Below are positions 1 to 7,589 of a stretch of DNA of 64,000 nucleotides, piece by piece. The notes below the pieces were generated by a model that saw only the letters and a program-made list of their open reading frames with translations, did not search any database and was not told the origin of the DNA. The stretch covers positions 992,001 through 1,056,000 of the forward strand of contig NZ_CP093299.1 of NCBI RefSeq assembly GCF_024362805.1, given 5' to 3'. Position numbers and translations under genes: made by a program. The number at the start of each line of letters is the position of its first letter. The stretch's first letter is position 1. This DNA is from Salipaludibacillus sp. LMS25. Lineage in GTDB: Bacteria > Bacillota > Bacilli > Bacillales > Salisediminibacteriaceae.

Positions 1-102
1 ATTAGGTACTTGCAAATGATTTCGTAACCGACTTGTAATTTCGGGATCAGCTTGACGAGTTGTATCATAAGTTAAGCCAATGCTATCGTATAAAGATGTC
101 AT
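1..102 (-). CDS. class I SAM-dependent methyltransferase, N-terminal part
   Basis: Only the first 34 codons lie in the window; the gene runs off the left edge. The start ATG at 102 follows a strong GGAGGAGG site at 109-116. The peptide begins MTSLYDSIGLTYDTTRQADP and continues with an EITSRLRNHL-like stretch. That opening (aromatic residue, G-x-x-Y-D-x-x-R, then a helix) is typical of SAM-dependent methyltransferases just before motif I. Motif I (GxGxG) would lie outside the window, so substrate and subfamily cannot be judged. Family assignment is by resemblance of the N-terminus only. Confidence 0.5.
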   Translation of the reverse strand, partial: MTSLYDSIGLTYDTTRQADPEITSRLRNHLQVPN

Positions 103-415
103 TTCTAACCTCCTCCACTAAATTCTCCTCATGTATCATGAGTGTCGCATAAATGTGGTTTGAAATAACCACACGTCTTGGTATTTAAAGCCAAAAAGAT
201 AAATACCCAATCAAAGGTAGCTTCAGTTATTTGGTGATTATTTTACAATTATACTAGTGCGACGACAATGCCCATTAAGAAATGGCTTTTCCTTCAATCT
301 TTCGAAGCAAAATAAGCGCCAATAAAGTCCTTTAATAACGGCTAATTTGGAGTCGATTCGACCATGATCCGCTTTTCATATGATCAAGTTAAAGAGAAGT
401 TCAGCAAGTGATTAG

Positions 416-529
416 CCGATAGTTCGGGATAAACTGGAACATACGAGTCTATCCTTATTAGAAAAAGAAGTGCTGCGGCTAGCAATTGAAAAAGGAGAAG
501 TCAAATCTCCTATAGAAATTCAGAAGTAA
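416..529 (+). pseudogene. C-terminal remnant of an unrecognised gene
   Basis: An open frame of 37 codons follows directly after an in-frame TAG and ends in TAA. The peptide contains LEHTSLSLLEKEVLRLAIEK, amphipathic and helix-like, and looks like real coding sequence without a start codon or ribosome site. I do not recognise the family. It is most simply the 3' end of a deleted gene. Confidence 0.25.
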
Positions 530-654
530 TTTAAAACTATGTGAAAAGGCGGTGAAAAAAGTACTTTCTCAGCCAGAGTCTGATTCCCGTCTGGGGTCGT
601 GAGGATTTGGTCTTATCAGTTCGGAGATTAGGTTAAGAAGCCGATCAGAGAAAT

Positions 655-860
655 AGACGGAATAAATTCTCTTAAATAGTCATTAGCCTTGACAATCGCT
701 TAAATAGACGGAGAAATTCCGCTAATGATCCGGAAAATCGGAGAAATAGGTCGTTTTACTTTGCATAATCGGAAAATTTCCGCCTATATTCCTAAAATTG
801 AGCTCTCTCCTACCTCTAACCGGAAAATATCCGCTTATTTTACTTCCGCTAATGACGACA
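655..860. repeat. cluster of short CGGAAAA(T/A)TTCCGC palindromes
   Basis: The motifs AGACGGAGAAATTCCGC, CGGAAAATTTCCGC (near 770-784) and CGGAAAATATCCGC (near 821-835) recur with related half-sites. Translation of one frame gives a repeated RKISAY peptide, but this comes from the nucleotide repeat, so I do not call the frame at 725-967 a gene. The pattern resembles the small interspersed repeats common in Bacillaceae. Its function is unknown. Confidence 0.45.
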
Positions 861-975
861 AGATATCTTATCTAAAGATAAAGACATTTAAACCGAGGTT
901 TTTATTAATGACAAGACTGCCTTATTTGGGTTTCACTTGTCCCATTTTTGTCACAAATGTTATCTAGATTTGATG

Positions 976-1095
976 CTCCTTAAAGTTATGTTATACAAAG
1001 AAAAAGGCCTTAAAGTCAGGTGGTAACCCGTCTAAATCCACCTTTAACCGAACATTCTCTTCTTTGCCTCTAAACCAGTTAGAAGCATTAAATTG
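976..1095 (-). pseudogene. unrecognised gene remnant
   Basis: The reverse strand reads FQFNASNWFRGKEENVRLKV followed by DLDGLPPDFKAFF and later a stop. Composition is protein-like, but no start codon or ribosome site is present. I cannot name the family. It probably belongs with the other remnants left of the IS3 scar. Confidence 0.25.
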
Positions 1096-1208
1096 AAAAT
1101 GACGACATTATTTATGCAGTACTAGTACTCATATATATCCATTTAATCCTTTGTATTGAACTAATTGCTCCGTTAGTGCAAACAGTCCTTTTCAAGAAAA
1201 ACTACCCG

Positions 1209-1406
1209 TTAGCTTTCTTCTGAACTATCATCCTTTTTATCACTTTCAGAAAGGACATATGATTGGTCACGCACGACTACTGTTTCAGGTTTAAAACAAA
1301 TTAAAACATTACTTTCATCTAAATTTTTAAAAGGGGGGTCCCATTGTTCCATTTCAGTTCCTAAATAACGTTTAAAATGAACCACTTTTATAATACGAAC
1401 CTTCAA
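1209..1406 (-). CDS. hypothetical protein, probably 5'-truncated
   Basis: Open frame of 65 codons from a TTG at 1406, with no ribosome site in front. The C-terminus is strongly acidic and serine-rich (SESDKKDDSSEES), and the middle contains FKNLDESNVLICFKPETVVV. The upstream edge coincides with a fragment of the CTTCAATCAGTGG repeat at about 1400-1424 and the IS3 scar just beyond. I therefore think this is the surviving C-terminal part of a larger gene cut by those elements. No family is recognised. Confidence 0.3.
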   Translation of the reverse strand: MKVRIIKVVHFKRYLGTEMEQWDPPFKNLDESNVLICFKPETVVVRDQSYVLSESDKKDDSSEES

Positions 1407-1424
1407 TCAGTGGACGTTTTCGCT
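1400..1424 (+). repeat. fragment of the CTTCAATCAGTGGG repeat family
   Basis: CTTCAATCAGTGGACGTTTT matches the left end of the interspersed hairpin repeats found intact at 32170, 40381 and 58148. Only the first arm survives here. It abuts the IS3 terminal sequence. Confidence 0.45.
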
Positions 1425-1445
1425 CTTTGGACTGTCAACACAAAA

Positions 1446-1553
1446 CTAGATAATATTTTTAAGGAGTCTTGATTTATAAGCAACTGGACTTTCATAACTC
1501 AGTGTACTGTGAATTCGGTGATGATTAAATCAGTGAACATAGTCACTTAATTC
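1446..1553 (-). pseudogene. IS3-family transposase, C-terminal scar
   Basis: The reverse strand reads ELSDYVH-stop-FNHHRIHSTLSYESPVAYKS and ends RLLKNII. The HHRIHSTLSYESPVAY segment is the classic C-terminus of IS3/IS150 OrfB transposases, downstream of the last catalytic Glu. A TGA replaces the usual Trp codon in YVHWFN. A TGTTGACAG-like IS3 end follows at about 1430-1440. Everything upstream of this tail is missing, so the element is dead. Confidence 0.7.
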
Positions 1554-1625
1554 TTGATTGTATGGAAAACAGAAAACTGATTGATAATTATCTAACCAGA
1601 ATAATTTGAAACTGCAGCCATGTTT

Positions 1626-1994
1626 CTAACTTTTATTACTAATTAATATAGAACTTAATGCTTCTGAAACATAATGTACTAATAATAAAATAATCAGAAT
1701 CAATGAACCCTCTAATGGACTAAAGAAAAAATGAACTACTGTTAGAATTATTAAAACGGTCCCACTAATTCTATTTGACATATCAGAACTTCTTAAAACA
1801 ATATATTTATATCTTTCATCCTCATCAACGTCAGTTCCCTTTAACTTTAAATCCGTTAAGGTGTTAAGAGCAATTCCTATAATTAATATTCCAATCACCC
1901 AAAGATTCTGTCCCCAAAAAAAGAAAGCTATAGATGTGATTATAAATATTATAGGTGCCCAAAGTGTTAAAAAGACATTCCAAGATTTAGTCAT
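1626..1994 (-). CDS. small membrane protein, DUF2178-like
   Basis: A 122-residue protein with four hydrophobic segments (about residues 10-28, 30-46, 77-92 and 96-113). A polar linker DVDEDERYKYIVLRSSDMSN lies between the second and third. The D-E-R-x-K-x-I-x-x-R-S layout is typical of DUF2178-type membrane proteins, which usually sit beside a small XRE regulator as here. It follows the XRE gene by 3 bases and is surely cotranscribed from the promoter at 2228-2256. Its function is unknown; it is presumably the target that the repressor regulates. Confidence 0.6.
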   Translation of the reverse strand: MTKSWNVFLTLWAPIIFIITSIAFFFWGQNLWVIGILIIGIALNTLTDLKLKGTDVDEDERYKYIVLRSSDMSNRISGTVLIILTVVHFFFSPLEGSLILIILLLVHYVSEALSSILISNKS

Positions 1995-1997
1995 ATG

Positions 1998-2180
1998 CTA
2001 TTCCTCCAGAAAAAATATTTCTTCTACTCTACTATCAAAAAAATCAGCTATTTTCATCCCTAATTTAAGTGATGGATCATACTTTCCATTTTCAATTGAA
2101 ATAACTGTTTGCCTACTAACATTCAAAGACTCACTTAAACTTTTCTGTGATAAATTCTTAAGTTTTCTTAATTCACGCAT
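1998..2180 (-). CDS. small XRE-family repressor
   Basis: About 60 residues, almost entirely a helix-turn-helix: MRELRKLKNLSQKSLSESLN, then VSRQTVISIENGKYDPSLKL, ending FFDSRVEEIFFLEE. Such stand-alone XRE proteins bind DNA as dimers and repress their own operon. The start is uncertain. The ATG at 2180 is 18 bases from the GGAGGG site at 2199-2204. An in-frame ATA at 2190-2192, where relatives usually begin (xKNKxRELR), has ideal spacing. The longer frame to 2228 would overlap the promoter and operators, so I reject it. Confidence 0.8.
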   Translation of the reverse strand: MRELRKLKNLSQKSLSESLNVSRQTVISIENGKYDPSLKLGMKIADFFDSRVEEIFFLEE

Positions 2181-2207
2181 TTTATTTTTTATGAAGATCC
2201 CTCCTTT

Positions 2208-2256
2208 AGTAAAGCGTCCTTTACACAATCATATGTAAAGGACGCTTTACTGTAAA
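2208..2256 (-). promoter_or_regulatory. promoter with two palindromic operators for the XRE gene
   Basis: On the minus strand there is TTTACA (2251-2256), a 17-base spacer and TATGAT (2228-2233). The spacer is filled by the palindrome GTAAAGCGTCCTTTAC. A second copy, GTAAAGGACGCTTTAC, lies just after the -10, over the expected transcription start. The two 16-bp sites also form a perfect 17-bp inverted repeat (2208-2224 with 2235-2251). This is the layout expected for autorepression by the XRE protein. Confidence 0.75.
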
Positions 2257-2480
2257 CAACTAAGCTCTTTTTACATATAATCACATAATTTACAGTGATC
2301 TTATCATCAAATCTTTTTAGATACTATTCCGTAAGTATTCCGAATTTACTTTTTTTTATTTTTTCACATATTAAAATAGCATTTCCATTAAATTTTTTGA
2401 GATATTTTTGATAGATTTGTGTACTTTTGGTAGAGTTGTAACTGTTAGATTTATAAAACAAATTTTAGGAGTAGATTTGA

Positions 2481-2645
2481 ATGAAGATTTTTCGTAAATT
2501 ATCGCTGACTGCTTTGGTGTCTTTAATGACAATAGGAGCATTTACTCCTTACGCACATGCATCAAATCCCAGTGAAAAAACCAATCCTGTTCCCGCTGAA
2601 GAGGTAGATAATGGATTAGATGAAGGTTTAATTGATGGTGAATAA
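2481..2645 (+). CDS. small secreted peptide precursor (54 aa)
   Basis: ATG at 2481 follows TTAGGAG with good spacing. The product begins MKIFRKLSLTALVSLMTIGA and then FTPYAHA, a clear Sec signal peptide with A-H-A cleavage near residue 27. A short acidic, proline-containing tail (SNPSEKTNPVPAEEVDNGLD then EGLIDGE) follows. Size and layout resemble exported signalling peptides such as Phr pro-peptides. However, no Rap-type receptor gene lies next to it, so the role is open. It is divergent from the XRE operon. Confidence 0.55.
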   Translation: MKIFRKLSLTALVSLMTIGAFTPYAHASNPSEKTNPVPAEEVDNGLDEGLIDGE

Positions 2646-3122
2646 CCCTTTTCTACTTTCTCAACACTTGAATAACCAATGAAGAAAGATATTCTATCTA
2701 TTACATTTTCAATGATGTTAAGCATTTCTACCTCCCTAAATACGGACTTAATTTAATTTCTGCTCCATTAGTTCAATAACAATTATTTCAAATAATAAGA
2801 ACTACAATATATCTCTTTAGAAATCAATATAGGTTAAGTAGATTTTGTTCCATATAAAAAACCATGCTTTTTATACGTTTTTATGCTGCTGATGAAATCA
2901 GTGATACCAACATAGGTTTGGTTAAAACAAAAGCAGAATTTAACCTTGCTCTTATCCTCACTTGTCCACGGTTAAAAGCATCCCTTTGTTGATCTATATC
3001 AAATTATGAGAATACCTCCACAATCAAACTCATATGAGCCACAAAAAGAGACTGTGGAAATAAATAGGAAGCAATTACTCTTATACTTGCTCCACTCTCT
3101 CCGCCCAACCAACATATAAATG
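2646..3122. other. intergenic, nothing recognised
   Basis: About 480 bases between the small secreted peptide and the anti-sigma terminator. No open frame with a ribosome site, repeat or structured RNA stands out on either strand. Confidence 0.4.
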
Positions 3123-3154
3123 AAAAAATAAAAACTCCTAAGCAACTAGGAGTT
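3123..3154 (-). terminator. Rho-independent terminator of the sigma/anti-sigma operon
   Basis: The minus strand has AACTCCTAGTTGCTTAGGAG followed by TTTTTATTTTTT: a 6-8 bp stem, short loop and U-run. It lies about 40 bases after the anti-sigma stop codon. Confidence 0.75.
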
Positions 3155-3192
3155 AAATAACATTTCCAATTGAATGATGACTACTTAGATTA

Positions 3193-3816
3193 TCATTTAG
3201 ATAAATCGACCAATTCACCTAAAGTAAAATTTACATCTCCTTGGTTACTAGAAACTGAATCATCATTAATCACGAAAACTTGTTCAGATATGGGAAAGAG
3301 TTGTCCCTGTGGATCACCTTCTAAGAAAAATAAATACTCTTTATTTTCTTCTATAACGACAGTATCAGTTGCGACTTTATCTGGATCTAGTTGTCTAATA
3401 AAGACACTGTTAACTAATGAATCTCCTTTATAGATATTAGAGACAGATAACTCTGTTATTATATAGGATGCCTCTGTTTCACTATCCATTTCTTTTTCTT
3501 GGTTAAGCATAGTACCACTTACAATGATTTGCGCATGATTATAAAGCTCATTAAGGTTATTATAATAAGGACTATCACCGAGAGGAGAGATATTCTCACT
3601 TGAATCACCATCTAAAAAGCCGTTAAAAACTGTCACTATGAAGGCAATAAAAAAGAGAGCAGCAGCTGTGATGACGAAATAGATAGTCTTATTTTTAAAA
3701 TACGTTTTTTTCTGTCTTTTTTTAGCCAATTGTATTTCTTCACTTATTATTTTATTTAATTTTTGACTAGGTACTTCAATTTTATCAAACTCTTCTTTAA
3801 ATTTATCAGAATTCAT
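3193..3816 (-). CDS. anti-sigma factor (transmembrane)
   Basis: A 207-residue protein starting MNSDKFKEEFDKIEVPSQKL. The cytoplasmic N-terminus (residues 1-43) precedes one membrane helix (about 44-67, TIYFVITAAALFFIAFIVTV). An acidic extracytoplasmic domain of about 140 residues follows. The ATG overlaps the sigma stop codon as TAATG, so translation is coupled. Position and topology make it the membrane anti-sigma partner that holds the ECF factor until a surface signal releases it. There is no zinc-finger HxxxCxxC motif, so it belongs to the non-ZAS type. A longer frame extends upstream into the sigma gene without a ribosome site and is rejected. Confidence 0.75.
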   Translation of the reverse strand: MNSDKFKEEFDKIEVPSQKLNKIISEEIQLAKKRQKKTYFKNKTIYFVITAAALFFIAFIVTVFNGFLDGDSSENISPLGDSPYYNNLNELYNHAQIIVSGTMLNQEKEMDSETEASYIITELSVSNIYKGDSLVNSVFIRQLDPDKVATDTVVIEENKEYLFFLEGDPQGQLFPISEQVFVINDDSVSSNQGDVNFTLGELVDLSK

Positions 3817-4346
3817 TATGTTTTCTTCCCTTCTAACATATATTTTAATTCTGCAAGACCTCGATGAATAGTTGTTTTTACTGTTCCGGAAGGCCAATCT
3901 AATATCTTTGCAATCTCATTCACTTTTAAATCTTTATAATATCTTAAGTATAGAACTGATTTACTTTTTGGATTGATTTGCTTAAAGGCATCAATTAAAT
4001 CCATTGCCCCTTCAATATCACCTTTAATGTCTTCAATAATTTTTTCAGCACTTTCATTCTCATCAAAGTGTCTTAATTTTTTTTTGAAATTAAGATGATC
4101 CATTGAGGTGTTAATTAATATTTTTGTTAGCCATGTACTAAAATAGTGTTCATTTTTTAATCCTGACATTTTTTCAAGCGCTTTGACTACAGTTTCTTGA
4201 AAAATTTCTAATGCGTCCTCTTCATTTTTCACATAAGTGAAAGCCAATCTATAAAGTTTATCTTTCTCTAAGTTAATTAAATACTCAAAAGCCTTAATAT
4301 CACCTTTTCTTGCTTTTGATACAAACTCAATAGCCTCCCTTTTCAC
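3816..4346 (-). CDS. ECF RNA polymerase sigma factor
   Basis: A 176-residue sigma-70 family protein of ECF length. Region 2 is at about residues 25-90 (LYRLAFTYVKNEEDALEIFQ, ETVVKALEKM, YFSTWLTKILINTS). Region 4 is at about 125-170 (SVLYLRYYKDLKVNEIAKIL, DWPSGTVKTTIHRG). The start is a GTG at 4346 preceded by AAAGGAGAG at 8 bases. The longer frame to 4424 would run across the promoter, so it is rejected. It is cotranscribed with the downstream anti-sigma gene and probably drives its own operon from the promoter at 4376-4404. The SigW/V/M-like class is likely; the exact regulon is not deducible. Confidence 0.88.
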   Translation of the reverse strand: MKREAIEFVSKARKGDIKAFEYLINLEKDKLYRLAFTYVKNEEDALEIFQETVVKALEKMSGLKNEHYFSTWLTKILINTSMDHLNFKKKLRHFDENESAEKIIEDIKGDIEGAMDLIDAFKQINPKSKSVLYLRYYKDLKVNEIAKILDWPSGTVKTTIHRGLAELKYMLEGKKT

Positions 4347-4375
4347 ATTCCCACTCTCCTTTGTTATACATATAT

Positions 4376-4404
4376 TAGACAGTTTAGGGTGCCAAAACGT
4401 TTCA
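4376..4404 (-). promoter_or_regulatory. ECF-type autoregulatory promoter
   Basis: The minus strand has TGAAAC (4399-4404), GTTTTGGCACCCTAAA as a 16-base spacer, then CTGTCTA. This fits the Bacillus ECF consensus TGAAAC-N16-CGTCTA with one change in the -10. Its position just upstream of the sigma gene supports positive autoregulation. Confidence 0.7.
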
Positions 4405-4449
4405 AAAAAAAGAAGCGATCCCAAAAATATTAGATGACTTTCTTAAAAG

Positions 4450-4580
4450 TATTTATTCAGTTCTCTCTACATCGCTCAACCGCAAATTCACAATTTGTCT
4501 TTCAGTCAGCTCCATAAAAGCCGGCTCGTAAATTAGTGCCGTCTCAATGCCATTAATATTGTTTACATCACCGATTTTCT
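4450..4580 (-). other. possible gene remnant
   Basis: The reverse strand is open and reads NGIETALIYEPAFMELTERQ then IVNLRLSDVERT. It has protein-like composition but no start, ribosome site or complete frame. I do not recognise it. Confidence 0.2.
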
Positions 4581-4643
4581 ATTTTTAATTTCAATTTTTT
4601 GATATCACAAAATCCATAAAAGACAATAAAAGGATGTTAAATA

Positions 4644-5039
4644 ATGAAATATTTTAGTATGTTAATATTTTTACTATTGATATCTTGTTATTCTGATAAT
4701 ATTAATGATGAATATGTTTCGGAAGTTGAATTTTCAGTGCGAGATAGTATTGTGCAAGAGTACATTTTAGAAATTAGACCACTGGAACAACCTCAATATA
4801 TTGGCACTCACCCAATTGAAAGGGAAAATGAGGCTAATAGATACTTATATCTTACAGACCGGAAAAAGGTGGAAGTAGTTATTGAAAATGACCTTTTTTA
4901 CAAACTAAAGGTTTTTGAAATAGGTACTAATGCTGATATAGATAAGGATAAATTAAGTGAGGGAACAGCAGAAATGATATATGAAGAGGAATTTATGATT
5001 GATAAGGGGACAGAACAGTTTATTATTAATACAAAATAA
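4644..5039 (+). CDS. small lipoprotein of unknown function
   Basis: A 131-residue protein with the lipoprotein signal MKYFSMLIFLLLISCYSDN. The lipobox Cys is residue 15 (L-I-S-C), so the protein should be anchored to the outer face of the membrane. The mature part is mixed acidic/basic with predicted beta-strand character, and I see no known domain. The ribosome site is AAAAGGATG. It stands alone between the ECF sigma gene (divergent) and the IS21 insertion. Confidence 0.65.
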   Translation: MKYFSMLIFLLLISCYSDNINDEYVSEVEFSVRDSIVQEYILEIRPLEQPQYIGTHPIERENEANRYLYLTDRKKVEVVIENDLFYKLKVFEIGTNADIDKDKLSEGTAEMIYEEEFMIDKGTEQFIINTK

Positions 5040-5210
5040 TTTTCTATTAAAATGCCTGTGAAAACTTTGGTCATAGGAGTTTAATAGACCAGAATAGTTG
5101 TGGAAAAATAGCCAAAAGTATGAGGAAAAAAATATAAATACGATGATAACTAAAATACTTATGTGAATTATCTTAAATTAATATAATGAGAACCTATTGA
5201 TAAAAGCATT

Positions 5211-5218
5211 TCATGGGT
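5211..5218. repeat. IS21 target-site duplication, left copy
   Basis: TCATGGGT lies directly before the IS left end; the same 8 bases follow the right end at 7655-7662. Confidence 0.85.
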
Positions 5219-5253
5219 TGTTTATGGCAAACTAATAATGTAGGTTATGGCAA

Positions 5254-5291
5254 TTAATTTATGCCGGCCCCGCGGGGCCGGCATAAATTAA
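5254..5291. repeat. 38-bp perfect GC-core palindrome inside the IS left end
   Basis: TTAATTTATGCCGGCCCC-GC and its exact mirror form a 38-bp perfect palindrome. It sits between the ATGGCAATTAA and GCCACTTGCC subterminal repeats, which are nearly adjacent at the right end. No U-run follows on either strand, so it is not a standard terminator. A hairpin shielding the transposase genes from outside transcription or translation is plausible. Confidence 0.8.
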
Positions 5292-5371
5292 AAAGAGCCA
5301 CTTGCCAACCTCTCAAAATAACTTTAAACTCCTCGTTGGACCAACAACGTTCGACAGGAGGCTATTAGGAG

Positions 5372-6877
5372 ATGTTAGCAGTGGCACAAATTGATTATAT
5401 CAGACATGAAGTGAATCAAAAAGGTAAAAAGTATGCCGGTGTGGCAAAGAGCATGGGGATCGATCCCCGTACGGTTACAAAGTATGCAAATAAGGAAGAA
5501 TTCGAGGCTAGACAGCCTCAGAAACGTAAAGCAAGAGTTATGGATCCTGTGAAGCCTATTTTAGATAAATGGATCAAGGAGGATCTGAAAAAGAAAAAGA
5601 AGAACCATCGTACGGCTAAGAAAATGTTTGAGCAGTTAGTAACGTTTCATAGTTTCGAAGGTTCAGATCGATCAGTTAGGGATTATGTTTCTAAACGAAA
5701 AAAGGAACTAGCGGATTATCATAAAGAAGCTGCCCTCCCTCTTGAATCAATTCCAGGAACAGCTCAAGTGGATTTTGGGACAGCCCCTTTTAAATATCAA
5801 GCAGAGGTTATCGACCTTCCGTATTTAGTCATGTCATTCCCGTTTAGTAATACGTTTTATTTTCAGGTGTTTCCTTCGGAAAATACAGAGTGCTTACTAG
5901 AAGGATTACAACGAATGTTTAGTCATATGGGCGGAGTGCCAGCAACAATCCGGTTTGATAATTTATCCCCTGCGGTGAAAAAGATAAAGAGCAAAGGGAA
6001 CCGGGATCTCACCGACACGTTTGAACGCTTTGTCCTGCATTATGGTTTTAAGTATGAGTTCTGTAATCCAGGCAAAGGAAACGAAAAAGGTCATGTGGAA
6101 GCCATGGTTAAGTACGTTCGTAATAATTTTCTTCTTCCGGAGTGTACTGTCGTTAACCTTGATTCGTTTAATGAAACTTTGTGGGGACTGGCAGAACAGG
6201 ATCGGGAACGACTGCATTATAAAAAACAAGGTCTACAATCCGCGTTGTTTAGAGAAGATGAGAAAGCGTGGCTGCTTCTTCCGGAGAAACCCTTCGATTG
6301 TGCACATTATAAGAAAGCGAAAGCAGATAAATATGGGATTGTCACAGTGGACAACAAGGAATACTCCACTTCCCCTCGATTTGCGGGACAGAGCGTAAAA
6401 CTACAGATCACTTATAACTCTATTGTCGTATTGAACGAGGATAACGAGGTGATTGTGAAACATCACCGCTTATACGGTGTGAAGAGGAGATCCATGGTAT
6501 GGCAGCCTTATCTTGATCTTCTTTCGAAGCGCCCAAAAGCCATTAAGTATTCAAGTATATACGATCACTTTCCTTATACCTGGTCAAAATATTTAAAAGA
6601 CTGTACGGAGGAAGAACAAAAATCAGCCTTACGGCTTTTAGGAAAATTGCTTAAAAATAATGATTTCACCCTTTTAAATAAAGCTTTAGAGATGGCATCT
6701 TTCCACGGGCATCCGAACACCGACCAGATTAAACATTGTTTTTATTCGTTACTGAACCAAAATGAAAGTTATAAGACTATCAGGCCACAATTTAAGCTGC
6801 CTGATGTCCCACAAGCGACTCGGGGGCTCTCTCATTATGATTCCTTCTTCCAGGAAGGTGGTGGCGCAAATGAATGA
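5372..6877 (+). CDS. istA: IS21 transposase IstA
   Basis: A 501-residue DDE transposase that joins IS21 ends to target DNA. An N-terminal helix-turn-helix lies at residues 20-43 (KYAGVAKSMGIDPRTVTKYA). The RNase H-like core has the catalytic acids at D134 (AQVDFGTAPF), D196 (IRFDNLSPAV) and a Glu in GNEKGHVEAM (about 238-243). A C-terminal beta-barrel domain follows (VTVDNKEYSTSP onward). Length and order match full IstA proteins. The ribosome site is GGAGG 10 bases before the ATG at 5372. It overlaps istB by 8 bases. Confidence 0.95.
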   Translation: MLAVAQIDYIRHEVNQKGKKYAGVAKSMGIDPRTVTKYANKEEFEARQPQKRKARVMDPVKPILDKWIKEDLKKKKKNHRTAKKMFEQLVTFHSFEGSDRSVRDYVSKRKKELADYHKEAALPLESIPGTAQVDFGTAPFKYQAEVIDLPYLVMSFPFSNTFYFQVFPSENTECLLEGLQRMFSHMGGVPATIRFDNLSPAVKKIKSKGNRDLTDTFERFVLHYGFKYEFCNPGKGNEKGHVEAMVKYVRNNFLLPECTVVNLDSFNETLWGLAEQDRERLHYKKQGLQSALFREDEKAWLLLPEKPFDCAHYKKAKADKYGIVTVDNKEYSTSPRFAGQSVKLQITYNSIVVLNEDNEVIVKHHRLYGVKRRSMVWQPYLDLLSKRPKAIKYSSIYDHFPYTWSKYLKDCTEEEQKSALRLLGKLLKNNDFTLLNKALEMASFHGHPNTDQIKHCFYSLLNQNESYKTIRPQFKLPDVPQATRGLSHYDSFFQEGGGANE

Positions 6878-7589
6878 GCAGATTGAGAATTATGCCAAAC
6901 GACTAAAGTTAAGCTGGATTCGAGAGAACTATAAAGACATAAAAGCAGATACACACGAAGAATATCTTCTCAAGCTATTTGAAAAAGAAGTGGAAAACCG
7001 CGAAGAACGTAAAATTAATTTATTACTCAGCCAGGCCCAGTTGCCAAAGACAGGCACCCAACCATTCCAGTGGGAACACATTCAAATTCCACAAGGAATT
7101 GACCGGTCAACTGTATTAAATGGCAGCTTTATTAAAGAGAAGGAAAACCTCATTTTATATGGTGGAGTCGGCACTGGCAAAACCTATTTGGCAACGTTAA
7201 TATCCTTAAATGCCATACATCGTTTTGGCAGTCGTGTGAAGTTCTTTACGGTGGCAGCTTTAGTTAATAAGTTGATTGAAGAAAATCAGAAAGGATCGCT
7301 TCCGAAGTTTATGAAACAGATTGAAAAGCTTGATCTCCTGGTTCTTGATGAACTGGGGTACATCCCTCTTAATAAAGAAGGGGCCGAGCTGTTATTTCAG
7401 GTCATTTCCATGTGTTATGAAAACCGTAGTATTGTCATCACAACAAACCTGCAATTTGGTCAATGGAATCATGTTTTTGGGGATCCGATCCTCACGGAAG
7501 CAGTCATTGACCGATTAATTCACCACTCTCATTTACTGGTGTTTACCGGAGACAGCTTTCGTTACAAAGAATCATTACTACATCAATAA
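6870..7589 (+). CDS. istB: IS21 helper ATPase IstB
   Basis: A 239-residue AAA+ ATPase that works with IstA in target choice and strand transfer. Walker A is at about residues 98-105 (GGVGTGKT) and Walker B at 156-164 (LLVLDELGY), followed by an arginine-containing C-terminal part. The ATG at 6870 has an AGGAAGGTGG ribosome site inside the istA end. A longer upstream start would sit deep inside istA without a ribosome site. It begins MNEQIENYAKRLKLSWIREN, as expected for IstB. Confidence 0.95.
   Translation: MNEQIENYAKRLKLSWIRENYKDIKADTHEEYLLKLFEKEVENREERKINLLLSQAQLPKTGTQPFQWEHIQIPQGIDRSTVLNGSFIKEKENLILYGGVGTGKTYLATLISLNAIHRFGSRVKFFTVAALVNKLIEENQKGSLPKFMKQIEKLDLLVLDELGYIPLNKEGAELLFQVISMCYENRSIVITTNLQFGQWNHVFGDPILTEAVIDRLIHHSHLLVFTGDSFRYKESLLHQ

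Larger units (their letters stand above)
103..1208. other. gene-poor region with decayed remnants
   Basis: No intact gene is visible in these 1.1 kb. There is a 37-codon open stretch on + at 416-529 ending LRLAIEKGEVKSPIEIQK, which looks like the tail of a lost gene. A cluster of short CGGAAAATTTCCGC-like palindromes lies at 655-860, and there is a minus-strand fragment at 976-1095. The rest shows stop codons in all frames and no recognisable signal. It reads as a scrapyard next to an IS3 scar. Confidence 0.5.

Noticed and set aside
725..967. 80-codon open frame with repeated RKISAY peptide
   Set aside because: The peptide repeat is produced by the DNA palindrome repeat; no ribosome site and no protein-like composition.
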